From Candidatus Nitrosotenuis uzonensis (lineage in GTDB: Archaea; Thermoproteota; Nitrososphaeria; Nitrososphaerales; Nitrosopumilaceae), in the NCBI RefSeq assembly GCF_000723185.1, contig NZ_CBTY010000008.1:234677-298676 (forward strand): 64,000 nucleotides of DNA. Reading direction: 5' to 3'. Each line of letters opens with the position of its first letter. Positions within the stretch are counted from its first letter, which is position 1. The notes under the pieces are model-generated. The model was not told where the DNA came from and made no database searches. It saw only the letters and a list, made by a program, of their open reading frames with translations. Shown piece by piece: positions 8,332 to 16,466 of this stretch. Both the position numbers and the translations under genes were made by a program.

Positions 8332-8456
8332 TTTGGTGCTTCTGTGAGGTAATAATGAAGTTCAGTATAGCATTCAACACAGTATTGCTGTTCGTGTGTG
8401 TGCTCGCAGTCGTACGTTTTTTCTATGTCTTTGCTACATTTTGCACAAAATGTCAT
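8325..8456 (-). CDS. Zinc-ribbon micro-protein, 43 aa
   Basis: ATG at 8456, stop at 8325-8327. The sequence begins MTFCAKCSKDIEKTYDCEH and continues THEQQYCVECYTELHYY to a final PNC: two CxxC knuckles 19-20 residues apart plus extra Cys and His, a typical single-zinc ribbon. It starts one base after the stop of the membrane protein gene upstream and its stop overlaps the DedA start, so it is in the middle of an operon. No named family. Confidence 0.6.
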   Translation of the reverse strand: MTFCAKCSKDIEKTYDCEHTHEQQYCVECYTELHYYLTEAPNC

Positions 8457-8457
8457 G

Positions 8458-8835
8458 TTATTTTCTTATCTTGATTGCACCTAGCACAATTTGAAATGCC
8501 CCTACTGCAAATAGTGGCCCTGCTTCGGCCATCACATTTCGTGACGTTTCTGCATCTGCAGGAGACATTGAGAGAAATGCAGCACCGCCAACCAGTATTA
8601 ATACACCTGAAACAAAGAGCATCACTGCAAGTGTTTTGGATGGTTCCTTTCTTGATATGAAAAATCCTATTATCGGTAAGATCATAGCTGGAGCACCAAG
8701 ACCCATACCACGAGTCATATGATCAAATGGAAGGAATCCATGCTCAGCGCCTTTTGAAACGGCAACGTCTGCACCATATATTACAAGCAGTGCTATTGCT
8801 ACTCCGGTCATTGCTAATGCTGCTTTTAATGCCAC
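8458..8835 (-). CDS. Small integral membrane protein, 125 aa
   Basis: Four hydrophobic helices separated by short loops: residues about 3-25, 45-62, 68-90 and 105-122. A loop with AEHGFLPFDHMTRGMGLGAPA lies between helices 1 and 2. No family recognised; composition is typical of thaumarchaeal small membrane proteins. A TTAATTAATTAAAAT box about 22 bases upstream of the ATG gives a likely leaderless transcript heading the operon with the zinc-ribbon micro-gene and dedA. Confidence 0.65.
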   Translation of the reverse strand: MALKAALAMTGVAIALLVIYGADVAVSKGAEHGFLPFDHMTRGMGLGAPAMILPIIGFFISRKEPSKTLAVMLFVSGVLILVGGAAFLSMSPADAETSRNVMAEAGPLFAVGAFQIVLGAIKIRK

Positions 8836-8974
8836 GATCGGTACTGATTTTAATTAATTAATAAATCGTGCTGGTCTCAGAAATTCCACAAGTCGTACTG
8901 CAAATCTGTTTGCACTAGGAAGTGCTCTGGACATATTTTTAATAACCTCATACGCGTATTATTACTGAATAATC

Positions 8975-9328
8975 TTGCAAGATGACATCCTGCGTGAAGT
9001 GGTGATCGAAGAAGACGAAAAAAAGCAAAAGGCCCTTGAAATATTCTCAGACAATTATACAAGGGCGATTCTTTCTACGGTGATGGAACAACCAAAGTCA
9101 GCTCTCCAGATATCTTGCGAGACAAAAATTCCGTCAACTACTGTTTATCGCAAGATAGGTAGTCTGCTTGAGAACAATCTGATTCGCATATCTGGTCAGA
9201 TATCTGAGAACGGCAAAAAGAACTTTCTTTACAAGAGCAAAATAAAGTCATTTCACATAACGTTTACCAAAGACAAATTCACAATATTTGCCAACACAAA
9301 CGGCAGCTGCAAATTCTGCTTGCACTGA
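8975..9328 (+). CDS. Winged-helix transcription regulator (ArsR-like), 117 aa
   Basis: Begins TTG about 33 bases after a TTTTTAATAACC element. Residues 20-75 form a winged helix (ALEIFSDNYTRAILSTVM...SALQISCETKIPSTTVYRKIGSLLENNLI), followed by the YKSKIKSFHITF strand region and a C-terminal CKFCLH. It is a paralogue of the two regulators at 58.9-59.6 kb, sharing the TVYxKhxxLExxxLh and Y(K/R)S(K/R)I blocks. The C-terminal CxxC with a His suggests metal sensing, which is inference. Ends one base before the histidine kinase stop on the other strand. Confidence 0.75.
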   Translation: MQDDILREVVIEEDEKKQKALEIFSDNYTRAILSTVMEQPKSALQISCETKIPSTTVYRKIGSLLENNLIRISGQISENGKKNFLYKSKIKSFHITFTKDKFTIFANTNGSCKFCLH

Positions 9329-10369
9329 CTAAAAGTTCTTGGGCAATCTGATCAGGAACGTGGTCGGATTGTTTTTTGCAGTAATACTTCCACCATGCTG
9401 CTCTACAATCCTTTTGCAAATTGATAGTCCTAACCCAGTTCCGGTTTGTTTCGTAGTAAACAACGGATCGAATATCTTTGGTAATGCGTCTTCTGGTATA
9501 CCTGGGCCAGAATCTTCTACAGCAATCATAACATTCTGACCATTGTCTAGTATTCGTACTGTTATACTGCCATTCTCATTTATTGCCTGTGCTGCATTTA
9601 TGAATAAATTAGTAAACACAGCTTCCATCTTTCTTATATCGACATTTACCTTTACTTCGCTTTTTTCTACATTGAATTTGATGTTTGGTGAAAAATTACC
9701 GTCTGATATGATCTGATTTATCATTCTCGCTATGTTTTCAGTTTGGAGGTTGAGACGAGTTGCTTTTCCATATTCAAGAACGTCATCAACTTGGTGCGAG
9801 ATGCGTTCTATTGCTCTGTGGAGTTTTCCATAATACATCAGTTTTTCCTCAATTCTGATCTTTTGTTTATTTTCCATTAATTCTACAACGTTCTTGATTG
9901 TGGATAGCGGGTTTCTAAGATCGTGTGCCATCCTTGATGCAAGCTCGCCTATTATGGCAAGCTTTTGTGATTTTAGAAGCTCATCCGTTTTTTCATTTAC
10001 TTGTCGTTCAAGCTGGTCTCGTTGTATCTCGATTTCCTTTTCCTTAAGAACTACTTTTTCCAGATTTCTTCGCAAGTCTGCAGCAAGTCTGGTATTTTCA
10101 GCTTTTTGTTTTTCTAGCTCTTGGTTTTTCTTTTCAAGCTCTTCGTTTCTGAGACTTAGGGTGGATGCAAGGTTTTGCAAGAATTCGATTTTTTCTTTTA
10201 ACTCAGTATTAACTTTGAAAATTTCATTAAAGCGAGCATTTGATTGCATTGCAAGCTCACGTAATTTGTTGCTTCTATCTTCAATCTCATTTTTTGCCTG
10301 ATCAAGTTCGTTTATGGCCTCGCCTGTCAAATTGGAAAATTTTACAAAATCACTGGTCTGTCCGGACAT
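9329..10369 (-). CDS. Soluble sensor histidine kinase
   Basis: 346 aa without membrane segments. Residues 15-135 are a long coiled coil rich in Glu/Lys/Leu heptads. The dimerisation/phosphoacceptor H-box is ELASRMAHDLRNPLST with H149, and the C-terminal half is a HATPase with N-box (FINAAQAI), DSGPGIP and TGTGLGLSICKRIV. No receiver domain or cognate response regulator gene is nearby, so it is an orphan kinase that probably senses through the coiled coil or a partner. Converges on the wHTH gene, with stops adjacent. Confidence 0.9.
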   Translation of the reverse strand: MSGQTSDFVKFSNLTGEAINELDQAKNEIEDRSNKLRELAMQSNARFNEIFKVNTELKEKIEFLQNLASTLSLRNEELEKKNQELEKQKAENTRLAADLRRNLEKVVLKEKEIEIQRDQLERQVNEKTDELLKSQKLAIIGELASRMAHDLRNPLSTIKNVVELMENKQKIRIEEKLMYYGKLHRAIERISHQVDDVLEYGKATRLNLQTENIARMINQIISDGNFSPNIKFNVEKSEVKVNVDIRKMEAVFTNLFINAAQAINENGSITVRILDNGQNVMIAVEDSGPGIPEDALPKIFDPLFTTKQTGTGLGLSICKRIVEQHGGSITAKNNPTTFLIRLPKNF

Positions 10370-10447
10370 ATGCTAAAATATGTTTTCGTATGAATGGTAT
10401 TATCTTGTGTTTGTCATTATCAAACAAACCAAATTTGTAAAACAATA

Positions 10448-11137
10448 TCAGAAAATACCAAAAACGGTTGCCAGTATGTCGCCAAAAACTAGTTGCACAA
10501 CAAATCCTGCGGCAATAAATATCATGTATGGTATGCCCGGTGTGATCCACGTATCCTTTTTTTCGCAAAATTGGGTCGATTCCGCATGCTGAATGGACAG
10601 CTTTAGTTTTTTCTTTTTACCTTGCATTCTTTCAATAGAGAATCCGAATTTTGGGTTTGCAGCCCTGTATCCTATGAACATTGCAAATATCTTTCTTGCC
10701 TTGGTTTCTTCAAATCCGTCAAAGATATTGCGTTTTGAGGCAAGAAGTATGGTGTTTCTAACTGCATTAACTAACATTGGTACTATGGATAATAACACGG
10801 CATTTGTCAGTGTGGTAAATGGTGTAACGGTTCCTTCGAAAACTGTCATACCTGGCGCAATGACTGCAAGCGCGATTAGAGCAAAGGCGTCTGCACCACC
10901 AAAAAGGCCCACTCTCCATATTATGAGCGCAATAGGTGCAACGATCAGAGCAATTCCGACTTTGAACAGGTCTTCTGTAATGTCTACTGAAAATATCAAC
11001 ATGATTGCTCCGGCAGCTCCGAAGATTATCCATACAATATCGCTTATCTCACGTTTTTTAATATCTGATGATGTCGCAATGCCTAGCATCACAAGCGCAA
11101 TCGTAACTCTGATAAAATCAATAGACTGGTCCAGCAT
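10448..11137 (-). CDS. Archaeal prepilin peptidase (A24 aspartic protease, PibD/FlaK type)
   Basis: 229 aa, six or so hydrophobic segments. The two catalytic aspartates are D25 in GIATSSDIKKREISD and D83 in the GGAD motif, the GxGD hallmark of type IV prepilin peptidases. It cleaves the positively charged leader of class III signal peptides in the membrane. Candidate substrates in this window are the prepilin-like proteins at 43.1, 45.4, 49.3 and 49.7 kb. A TTAAATAAATTC box lies about 24 bases upstream of the ATG. Confidence 0.9.
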   Translation of the reverse strand: MLDQSIDFIRVTIALVMLGIATSSDIKKREISDIVWIIFGAAGAIMLIFSVDITEDLFKVGIALIVAPIALIIWRVGLFGGADAFALIALAVIAPGMTVFEGTVTPFTTLTNAVLLSIVPMLVNAVRNTILLASKRNIFDGFEETKARKIFAMFIGYRAANPKFGFSIERMQGKKKKLKLSIQHAESTQFCEKKDTWITPGIPYMIFIAAGFVVQLVFGDILATVFGIF

Positions 11138-11206
11138 GTATGTGGTTTTCTCTGAATTTATTTAACGACAAGCTTGAATGCCCTACCTGAACATTGATGC
11201 ATGACA

Positions 11207-12022
11207 TCATTTTGACATTTTTTTCAGCTGCTCAATTACGCGTGAACGCTTCCATAGGTGCTCACACAAACTGTACATGTTTTCCACCATTTCTGCAGAG
11301 TTACTATCGAGCACAGAATCGCTATCATCGTTCATGTCCATGGTTTCATTTATTCCTCCGGACATTATCAAGTGCTTGCCCTCCTCTACTATCATCCTGC
11401 TTTTTGATGGAAGTTTTCCTACTCTTATCTCGGTTGCGCCAAGCTTGGATATTATTGACAGCATGCTTGCATCGTCACTGTCAGTGACTATACGTATTTC
11501 GCCGCCCTCGCCTTTACAAATTTTTATCTTTTCAGGAATAGAAGTATGATACATCCTAACTAGATCTTTTGCAGTAGTAACAATGTAGATAATGGAATTT
11601 GATTCTTGTATTATCTTACCAATTTTCGAGTATATGTTGTGCCTGCCCTGAATGACTGATACTGATGCTGCACTTACTTGGTCTGTATTTCTTGTTATTT
11701 CCTTGAGGTCGTCTGCAAGCTTGTTCGCAATTTTTTGCATAGTTATGAATTCGTTTTCTTTTCGTTGAATTATGTTGGTTAGAGCATCAAGAGGTGGAAC
11801 CGGCTTACAAATCACAGGATTGCTAAGTGTCGTTGTTATGAGTCCAATACTTCTTAACTTTTCAAGTGAGCGGTATGCCTTTCCTCGTTCGACATCCATC
11901 TTGGCAGCCAGATTGCCGACAGACAGGGGTCCAATCTGCAACAAACCAATGTACAGCTTGGCATCTATTTCTTCAAGATCAAAATGCTTTAGCATGGTAA
12001 TAAGGTCGTCACGAGTATGCAA
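11207..12022 (-). CDS. TrmB-family transcription regulator
   Basis: 271 aa. Residues 5-75 form the TrmB winged helix (LKHFDLEEIDAKLYIGLLQIGPLS, then VERGKAYRSLEKLRSIGLI), followed by a coiled-coil linker and a C-terminal ligand/PLD-like domain with IRIVTDSDD and a final helix. TrmB-like proteins are abundant in thaumarchaea and control metabolism; the effector is unknown. A TAATATAC element about 28 bases upstream of the ATG marks a leaderless promoter. Lies between purK and the prepilin peptidase, each with its own promoter. Confidence 0.8.
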   Translation of the reverse strand: MHTRDDLITMLKHFDLEEIDAKLYIGLLQIGPLSVGNLAAKMDVERGKAYRSLEKLRSIGLITTTLSNPVICKPVPPLDALTNIIQRKENEFITMQKIANKLADDLKEITRNTDQVSAASVSVIQGRHNIYSKIGKIIQESNSIIYIVTTAKDLVRMYHTSIPEKIKICKGEGGEIRIVTDSDDASMLSIISKLGATEIRVGKLPSKSRMIVEEGKHLIMSGGINETMDMNDDSDSVLDSNSAEMVENMYSLCEHLWKRSRVIEQLKKMSK

Positions 12023-12103
12023 TTCCTACAACTTGATTGCAGATCTAGTATATTAGCTTGTTTTGCTTCAGAAACCTTCTTGTCAAAATTTTATGGCTAT
12101 GCC

Positions 12104-13255
12104 TTATGCTGGCATTACTACAATCTTTGTTTTTATCGCTTCTATTTCTTTTAATAGGCCGTCGATTCCTTTCTTCCTGTCTTGGTCAACCAAATTAAAA
12201 TGTCCGAGTTTTCTTTGTGGTTTTGATTCCGCTTTTCCATACATTTTCAAATGCATGTTCTCAATATGTAGATCTGGAATTTTGTATCTTCCAGTTATGT
12301 TGTCAGGACCCAAGATATTGTACATTATTGTGGGATAAAGCAAAGTCGTCTCACCCAACTCAAGACCGAGTATTGCTCGCAGATGCTGCTCAAACTGCGA
12401 TGTTTTTGATGATTGAAGTGTATGATGTCCAGAATTGTGAACTCGCGGAGCAATCTCGTTTATCAATATCTTGTCATTTCTAGTGACAAACATCTCTATA
12501 CCAAACACTCCTGCACCATGAAGTACTTCCATGGTCTTTTTTGCTACCTTGTCTGCCCTCTGTGCAACATCTGAGGAGACTCTTGCAGGCGCTATTGTCA
12601 TTCGTAGTATGTTATTTTCATGTATGTTCTCAACTACCGGATAGGTTGCAATCTCTCCTGATGTATTTCTTGCTGCAATGACTGATACTTCCATTTTAAA
12701 ATCAACGAATTTTTCTAGCATCATGGTTTTTCCGATAAATCCATTGTATGCTCTTTCCATATCTGCCTCGGATCTGATCTTGTAGTTTCCCCTGCCATCA
12801 TAAGCATCTCTTCTTGCTTTTAGCAGTGCCGGATATCCAAATCCTGTAATCTTCTTTCTTAGCTCGTCAAGTGAATCTATTGAAACAAACTCTGTGACTG
12901 GAATTCCGTTTTCCTGCAAAAATGATTTTTGTAAAAATTTGTCTTGAATTATTCTTAGCGTTTCTGGGGATGGGTTGATGCTAGTTTTCTCTTCTGCTTT
13001 TTTTAAAATTCCGCTATCGCCTGACTCTATCTCGTATGTGAGTATGTCGACCTTTGATGCTAGCTCCATTATGGCTTCTGGGTTTTTAAAATCCGCAACA
13101 ATCTGTTCTGCCCCAACTTGAACTGCAGAGCAGTTGGGTGTTGGATCAAGCACGATTACTTTGCTTATGTACTGAGGCATCTTTTTTGCAGCCTCAGTCA
13201 GCATCATTCCAAGCTGTCCTCCGCCTATTATGCCCAGAATCTTGGTCAACACCAT
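12104..13255 (-). CDS. purK: 5-(carboxyamino)imidazole ribonucleotide synthase
   Basis: 383 aa ATP-grasp enzyme that makes N5-CAIR from AIR, bicarbonate and ATP in purine synthesis. Seen: N-terminal LGIIGGGQLGMML, GYPALLKARRDAYDGRGNYKI, MLEKFVDFKMEVSVIAARN, and INEIAPRVHNSGHHT, all PurK signatures. Divergent from purE across 113 bases, with a promoter on each side; together they carry out the two-step carboxylation. Length is normal for the family. Confidence 0.95.
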   Translation of the reverse strand: MVLTKILGIIGGGQLGMMLTEAAKKMPQYISKVIVLDPTPNCSAVQVGAEQIVADFKNPEAIMELASKVDILTYEIESGDSGILKKAEEKTSINPSPETLRIIQDKFLQKSFLQENGIPVTEFVSIDSLDELRKKITGFGYPALLKARRDAYDGRGNYKIRSEADMERAYNGFIGKTMMLEKFVDFKMEVSVIAARNTSGEIATYPVVENIHENNILRMTIAPARVSSDVAQRADKVAKKTMEVLHGAGVFGIEMFVTRNDKILINEIAPRVHNSGHHTLQSSKTSQFEQHLRAILGLELGETTLLYPTIMYNILGPDNITGRYKIPDLHIENMHLKMYGKAESKPQRKLGHFNLVDQDRKKGIDGLLKEIEAIKTKIVVMPA

Positions 13256-13368
13256 TCAAACAAAAAATGGGCTACAAATAGTTAATTTTCCACGCATATC
13301 CATACATTTTGACCTCTTGCAGGCTTTCCCTCGATATTGTTAAAAGCAGCATTTTGTTTTTGAAATCT

Positions 13369-13941
13369 ATGGTTCCAAAAAAGCCGTTAGTAGGAATAAT
13401 CATGGGATCAAGCTCTGATAGTAAGGTGATGCATAGTGCGGCCCAGATTCTTGATGATTTTGGAATCTTACATGATGATCAGATAGTATCAGCACACCGC
13501 ACACCTACAAAACTTGAAGAATATGCAAAATATGCGGAAAAAAATGGACTCAAAGTTATAATCGCTGGTGCTGGCGGCTCTGCACACCTGCCTGGCATGA
13601 TTGCAGCCCACACGGTGATCCCAGTGGTCGGTGTTCCAATCATGGTGTATAACGATAAATCAGAAAAGAAATCGGAGCGTTTCAAGTTTTCTGCATTCGG
13701 TGGTATGGATTCACTTCTATCGATAGTAGAGATGCCGAATGGATCCCCTGTGGCAACAGTTGGAATAAACAAAGCGGCAAACGCAGGACTATACGCATTA
13801 AAAATTCTAGGCAGCGAATACCCTGAAATTAGAATCAAGTTGAAAAAATTCAAAGAAAGACAACATCAAGCAGTGATCTCAGAATCAAACGAGATGAAAA
13901 AGACAGGCCTTGTAAAATTTGTGCAGAAAAAATTTAGATAA
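13369..13941 (+). CDS. purE: N5-carboxyaminoimidazole ribonucleotide mutase
   Basis: 190 aa from ATG 13369. GIIMGSSSDSKVM, SAHRTPTKLEEYA and IAGAGGSAHLPGM are the class I PurE active-site blocks, so it should convert N5-CAIR (from PurK) to CAIR. A longer frame to 13309 exists, but a TATTGTTAAAAG element about 28 bases before 13369 fits a leaderless start there, and PurE proteins start just before the GIIMGS strand. About 25 basic C-terminal residues extend past the usual end. Confidence 0.95.
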   Translation: MVPKKPLVGIIMGSSSDSKVMHSAAQILDDFGILHDDQIVSAHRTPTKLEEYAKYAEKNGLKVIIAGAGGSAHLPGMIAAHTVIPVVGVPIMVYNDKSEKKSERFKFSAFGGMDSLLSIVEMPNGSPVATVGINKAANAGLYALKILGSEYPEIRIKLKKFKERQHQAVISESNEMKKTGLVKFVQKKFR

Positions 13942-13943
13942 CA

Positions 13944-15152
13944 CTATGGCATGATTTTGAACTGGATGTTTTTTGCCTTCAAATGTGATATTAGTCTTTG
14001 AGCGTGTTCTTTTCCTTCTGTTTCAAGACTTAGTGTAACGCCTGCTGTTCCAGCATCTATGTTCGAGCTTAGTCTGTCATGAACCACTTCTACTATGTTT
14101 ACACTGAGTGATGCAATTTCATCTACCACTTCTTTGAGGGCTCCAGGCTTGTCTTTTAGCAATATGAATATTCTTATCATCCTAGTCATGGCAGCCAATC
14201 CTTTTGCCACTATTTGTCCCAAAAGATACATGTCTACGTTTCCTCCACCGAGAATTGGAACTACCTTCTTGCTTGGTGATGGCTTTACATCAAGCAGATA
14301 TGCCAGTGTTACTGCACCTGCAGGTTCAACTACCATCTTGGCTCGTTCCATTAACAAAAACATAGTCTTGACTATCTGTGTATCGTCTACCAAAACTATG
14401 TCATCGATTAGATCGTTAATTATCTTGAATGTAAGTCGACCTGGAGTTTTTACTGCGATTCCATCCGCTATTGTTCTCGTACCTTTCACTGCCTGCAGTC
14501 TTCCGGCCTTTAGTGAATTGCGCATGGCAGGAAACCCTTTTGACTCCACTCCTATTACCTTGATTTTTGGATTACGTTTTTTTACTGCAAGCAAGATCCC
14601 AGCTGCAAGACCGCCGCCTCCTATGGGAACATATATCTCATCTACATCTGGCAAGTCTTCTAAAATCTCAAGTCCAATTGCCCCATTTGCAGCGATGATC
14701 TGAGGATCATCAAACGCGTGAATTATTTTGGCTCCTGTTTTCTTTGAGATCTCTTGGGCTTTCAACCAAGATTCATCGTAGTTTATGCCTTGGAGTAAGA
14801 CCTTAGCACCATACCCCCTAGTTGCAGCAACTTTTGCTGGTGATGCTGTGATTGGCATAACTATCGTGCACGGTATCTTTTCAAGCTTTGATGCATAAGC
14901 AACACCCTGTGCATGGTTACCAGCAGATGCCGCAATGACACCATTTTTTTTCTCTTCATTGGAAAGTGATTTTATTTTTGCATATGCGCCTCTCAGCTTA
15001 AATGATCCTGTTTTTTGTTGAAATTCTGCTTTTAGGTAAACATGAGAGCCTGACATTCTACTGAACGTTTCACTGTAATGTAGTGGCGTCTTTCTGACCA
15101 CCTTGCCATACGAACCTCTGTTTTTTACAATATCATCGTATGTAGGAGTCAT
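13944..15152 (-). CDS. ilvA: Threonine ammonia-lyase with ACT domain
   Basis: 402 aa. PLP-lysine motif KTGSFKLRGAYAKI, then ASAGNHAQGVA, and the phosphate-binding loop PIGGGGLAAG are those of threonine/serine dehydratases. Residues about 325-402 form a C-terminal ACT domain (FILLKDKPGALKEVVDEIA), giving the allosteric single-ACT type. It makes 2-oxobutyrate for isoleucine. A GAAATTAAATAG element about 27 bases upstream supports the ATG. The partner threonine synthase begins this window, 13 kb away. Confidence 0.9.
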   Translation of the reverse strand: MTPTYDDIVKNRGSYGKVVRKTPLHYSETFSRMSGSHVYLKAEFQQKTGSFKLRGAYAKIKSLSNEEKKNGVIAASAGNHAQGVAYASKLEKIPCTIVMPITASPAKVAATRGYGAKVLLQGINYDESWLKAQEISKKTGAKIIHAFDDPQIIAANGAIGLEILEDLPDVDEIYVPIGGGGLAAGILLAVKKRNPKIKVIGVESKGFPAMRNSLKAGRLQAVKGTRTIADGIAVKTPGRLTFKIINDLIDDIVLVDDTQIVKTMFLLMERAKMVVEPAGAVTLAYLLDVKPSPSKKVVPILGGGNVDMYLLGQIVAKGLAAMTRMIRIFILLKDKPGALKEVVDEIASLSVNIVEVVHDRLSSNIDAGTAGVTLSLETEGKEHAQRLISHLKAKNIQFKIMP

Positions 15153-15260
15153 TAGAATTGATCGCAGCCAGTCAACTATTTAATTTCTTGTGTAAATCCT
15201 GCATGAATTTTGTCATTTTATGACTAATTTGTGTAAGAAATTCACACACTTGGATAACCT

Positions 15261-15270
15261 TAAATATATT
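15261..15270 (+). promoter_or_regulatory. TATA-like box of the candidate small RNA
   Basis: CTTAAATATATT lies 26 bases upstream of the first base of the large hairpin at 15290 and has no open reading frame behind it. Spacing equals that seen for the leaderless protein genes in this window. Confidence 0.5.
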
Positions 15271-15289
15271 GACGATGATCGTACATAAT

Positions 15290-15366
15290 TAGTCAAAGGG
15301 TCCGTTCTCCCCTTGAACTAGAGTCACTTTAGTTCGCGGTCCTTTGACTATTTTTGTTATTTTCTT
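15290..15366 (+). ncRNA. Candidate structured small RNA, about 60-75 nt
   Basis: The outer arms TAGTCAAAGGGTCCG (15290-15304) and CGGTCCTTTGACTA (15337-15350) pair over 14 base pairs, with one G-U and one bulged U. Inside, GAACTA (15315-15320) pairs with TAGTTC (15330-15335), leaving an internal loop of C and U. A T-rich stretch (TTTTTGTTATTTTCTTT, 15351-15367) follows, as at archaeal terminators, and a TATA-like box sits 26 bases before the 5' arm. No reading frame covers it. It does not match tRNA, 5S, SRP or box C/D patterns that I can recognise. A short inverted-repeat element is the alternative. Confidence 0.5.
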
Positions 15367-15390
15367 TACATAACAGAATATAAAAATTTC

Positions 15391-16239
15391 CTAGGTTGAC
15401 AGTGTTTTGATTATTTCATCCAGTGAATCAAGTATTTCATGCTTTGTTTTTTCAGGTACTCTTCTTGGCTCAAATATTGCCACTCTTGTATTTTTTTTTA
15501 GAAAATCAAGATCGAATGTACATATACAGCCTTCTTCGCCTGTTACCAGTCTATTCTCATCGATTAGAACAGACGTGGTCTGATATGTCTCGACCAGCAA
15601 ACTGTCAAGCTCGTTGAAGAGCTCAACCTTTCGCCGTTCCTTTGCTTTAAAATCAAAATCGGTCTTGCTGCTGACTTCTTGACCGATCTGCTCACGAAAT
15701 CCATCTTCATTGAATAGGATTTCGAATAACTTTTGCTCATCAATGTCTTTATATCCAATTGCTTCGAGCCTTTCTCTTATTATGCTGTCAGTTAGGTCTG
15801 CAAGCTCTTTTTCCTTGGTTTTGGTACCGTCCAAAAGGTCTGCAAGCTCTTTTTGTATCTTTGGCACTTTGCTGTCTGGTTTGTAATAAAGCAATGCGTG
15901 ATATTGTAACGACATGTGCCAGAGAAGCAGATAGTTTCCAATCCTTTTTTCCAGCTTGACGAATACACGCCGAAGGTCCTCTTCCGCAGTACGTGAGACG
16001 CCATCTGATTCCCAGTCTTTCATTGTCTTGAGAATCCATTCGTAAAACTCTCCAGTCTTTGAGGGATCAAAAGTAGTCTGATCTATGATGCTTGTGTCTC
16101 CTAGCATTACCTTGGTCTTAATTGGCTCTGTAAGTGACTCTATACGCTTTTGAAATAATTTGCTTATTTTATCTGATTTTTCAGCCAAAGCACCAAAAAA
16201 GTCATCGGCCGTCTTGGTTCCAAGTCGCACAAAAGCCAC
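15391..16239 (-). CDS. Hypothetical protein, 282 aa
   Basis: GTG start. Soluble, helix-rich and strongly charged, with no signal peptide. An internal duplication is visible: KELADLLDGTKTKEKELADL, matched by a near-identical 19-base DNA repeat at 15796-15815 and 15837-15855. The C-terminal part has GEEGCICTFDLDFLKKN, with two cysteines. No family recognised. It follows the candidate small RNA on the opposite strand. Confidence 0.6.
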   Translation of the reverse strand: MAFVRLGTKTADDFFGALAEKSDKISKLFQKRIESLTEPIKTKVMLGDTSIIDQTTFDPSKTGEFYEWILKTMKDWESDGVSRTAEEDLRRVFVKLEKRIGNYLLLWHMSLQYHALLYYKPDSKVPKIQKELADLLDGTKTKEKELADLTDSIIRERLEAIGYKDIDEQKLFEILFNEDGFREQIGQEVSSKTDFDFKAKERRKVELFNELDSLLVETYQTTSVLIDENRLVTGEEGCICTFDLDFLKKNTRVAIFEPRRVPEKTKHEILDSLDEIIKTLST

Positions 16240-16343
16240 CCGTAGTTGAGCCTAAAAATCCTAATGCCGGGCAGATTTTATACCGAATTTAGGCAGGATT
16301 TACTCTAATTTCTTAAATACAAAACAGGCGTATGATACTTGAT

Positions 16344-16466
16344 ATGTCTATACGAAGAATTCTTTGCACAATTTGCAAGGTCGAAGTAGTTCAGTATTAC
16401 GACGATGCTTATAAAGGCAGGCGTGCAAAGTGTCCTGTCTGCGATGTCAGTTTTCCCCTAGATTAG
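16344..16466 (+). CDS. Zinc-ribbon micro-protein, 40 aa
   Basis: ATG at 16344, stop TAG at 16464-16466. The protein reads MSIRRILCTICKVEVVQYY, then DDAYKGRRAKCPVCDVSFPLD: CxxC and CxxC about 18 residues apart, a classical single zinc ribbon. A TTCTTAAATACAA element about 26 bases upstream of the ATG gives a leaderless transcript. Directly followed, with no gap, by the GTG of the cyclase-like gene, so both should be made from one mRNA. Confidence 0.65.
   Translation: MSIRRILCTICKVEVVQYYDDAYKGRRAKCPVCDVSFPLD

Noticed and set aside
10593-11165. 190-codon plus-strand frame across the prepilin peptidase gene
   Set aside because: Mirror frame of a membrane protein; hydrophobicity reflects the reverse complement only.
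14095-14703. Long plus-strand reading frame of 202 codons inside ilvA
   Set aside because: Antisense shadow of a well-conserved gene with clear family motifs; no promoter or homology.
15290-15350. tRNA-like reading of the hairpin
   Set aside because: Acceptor-like arms exist, but there is no D, anticodon or T arm geometry; kept as an unassigned structured RNA.
15796-15857. Short direct repeat GGTCTGCAAGCTCTTTTT
   Set aside because: Explained by duplicated KELADL codons inside the 282-aa gene; not a mobile element.
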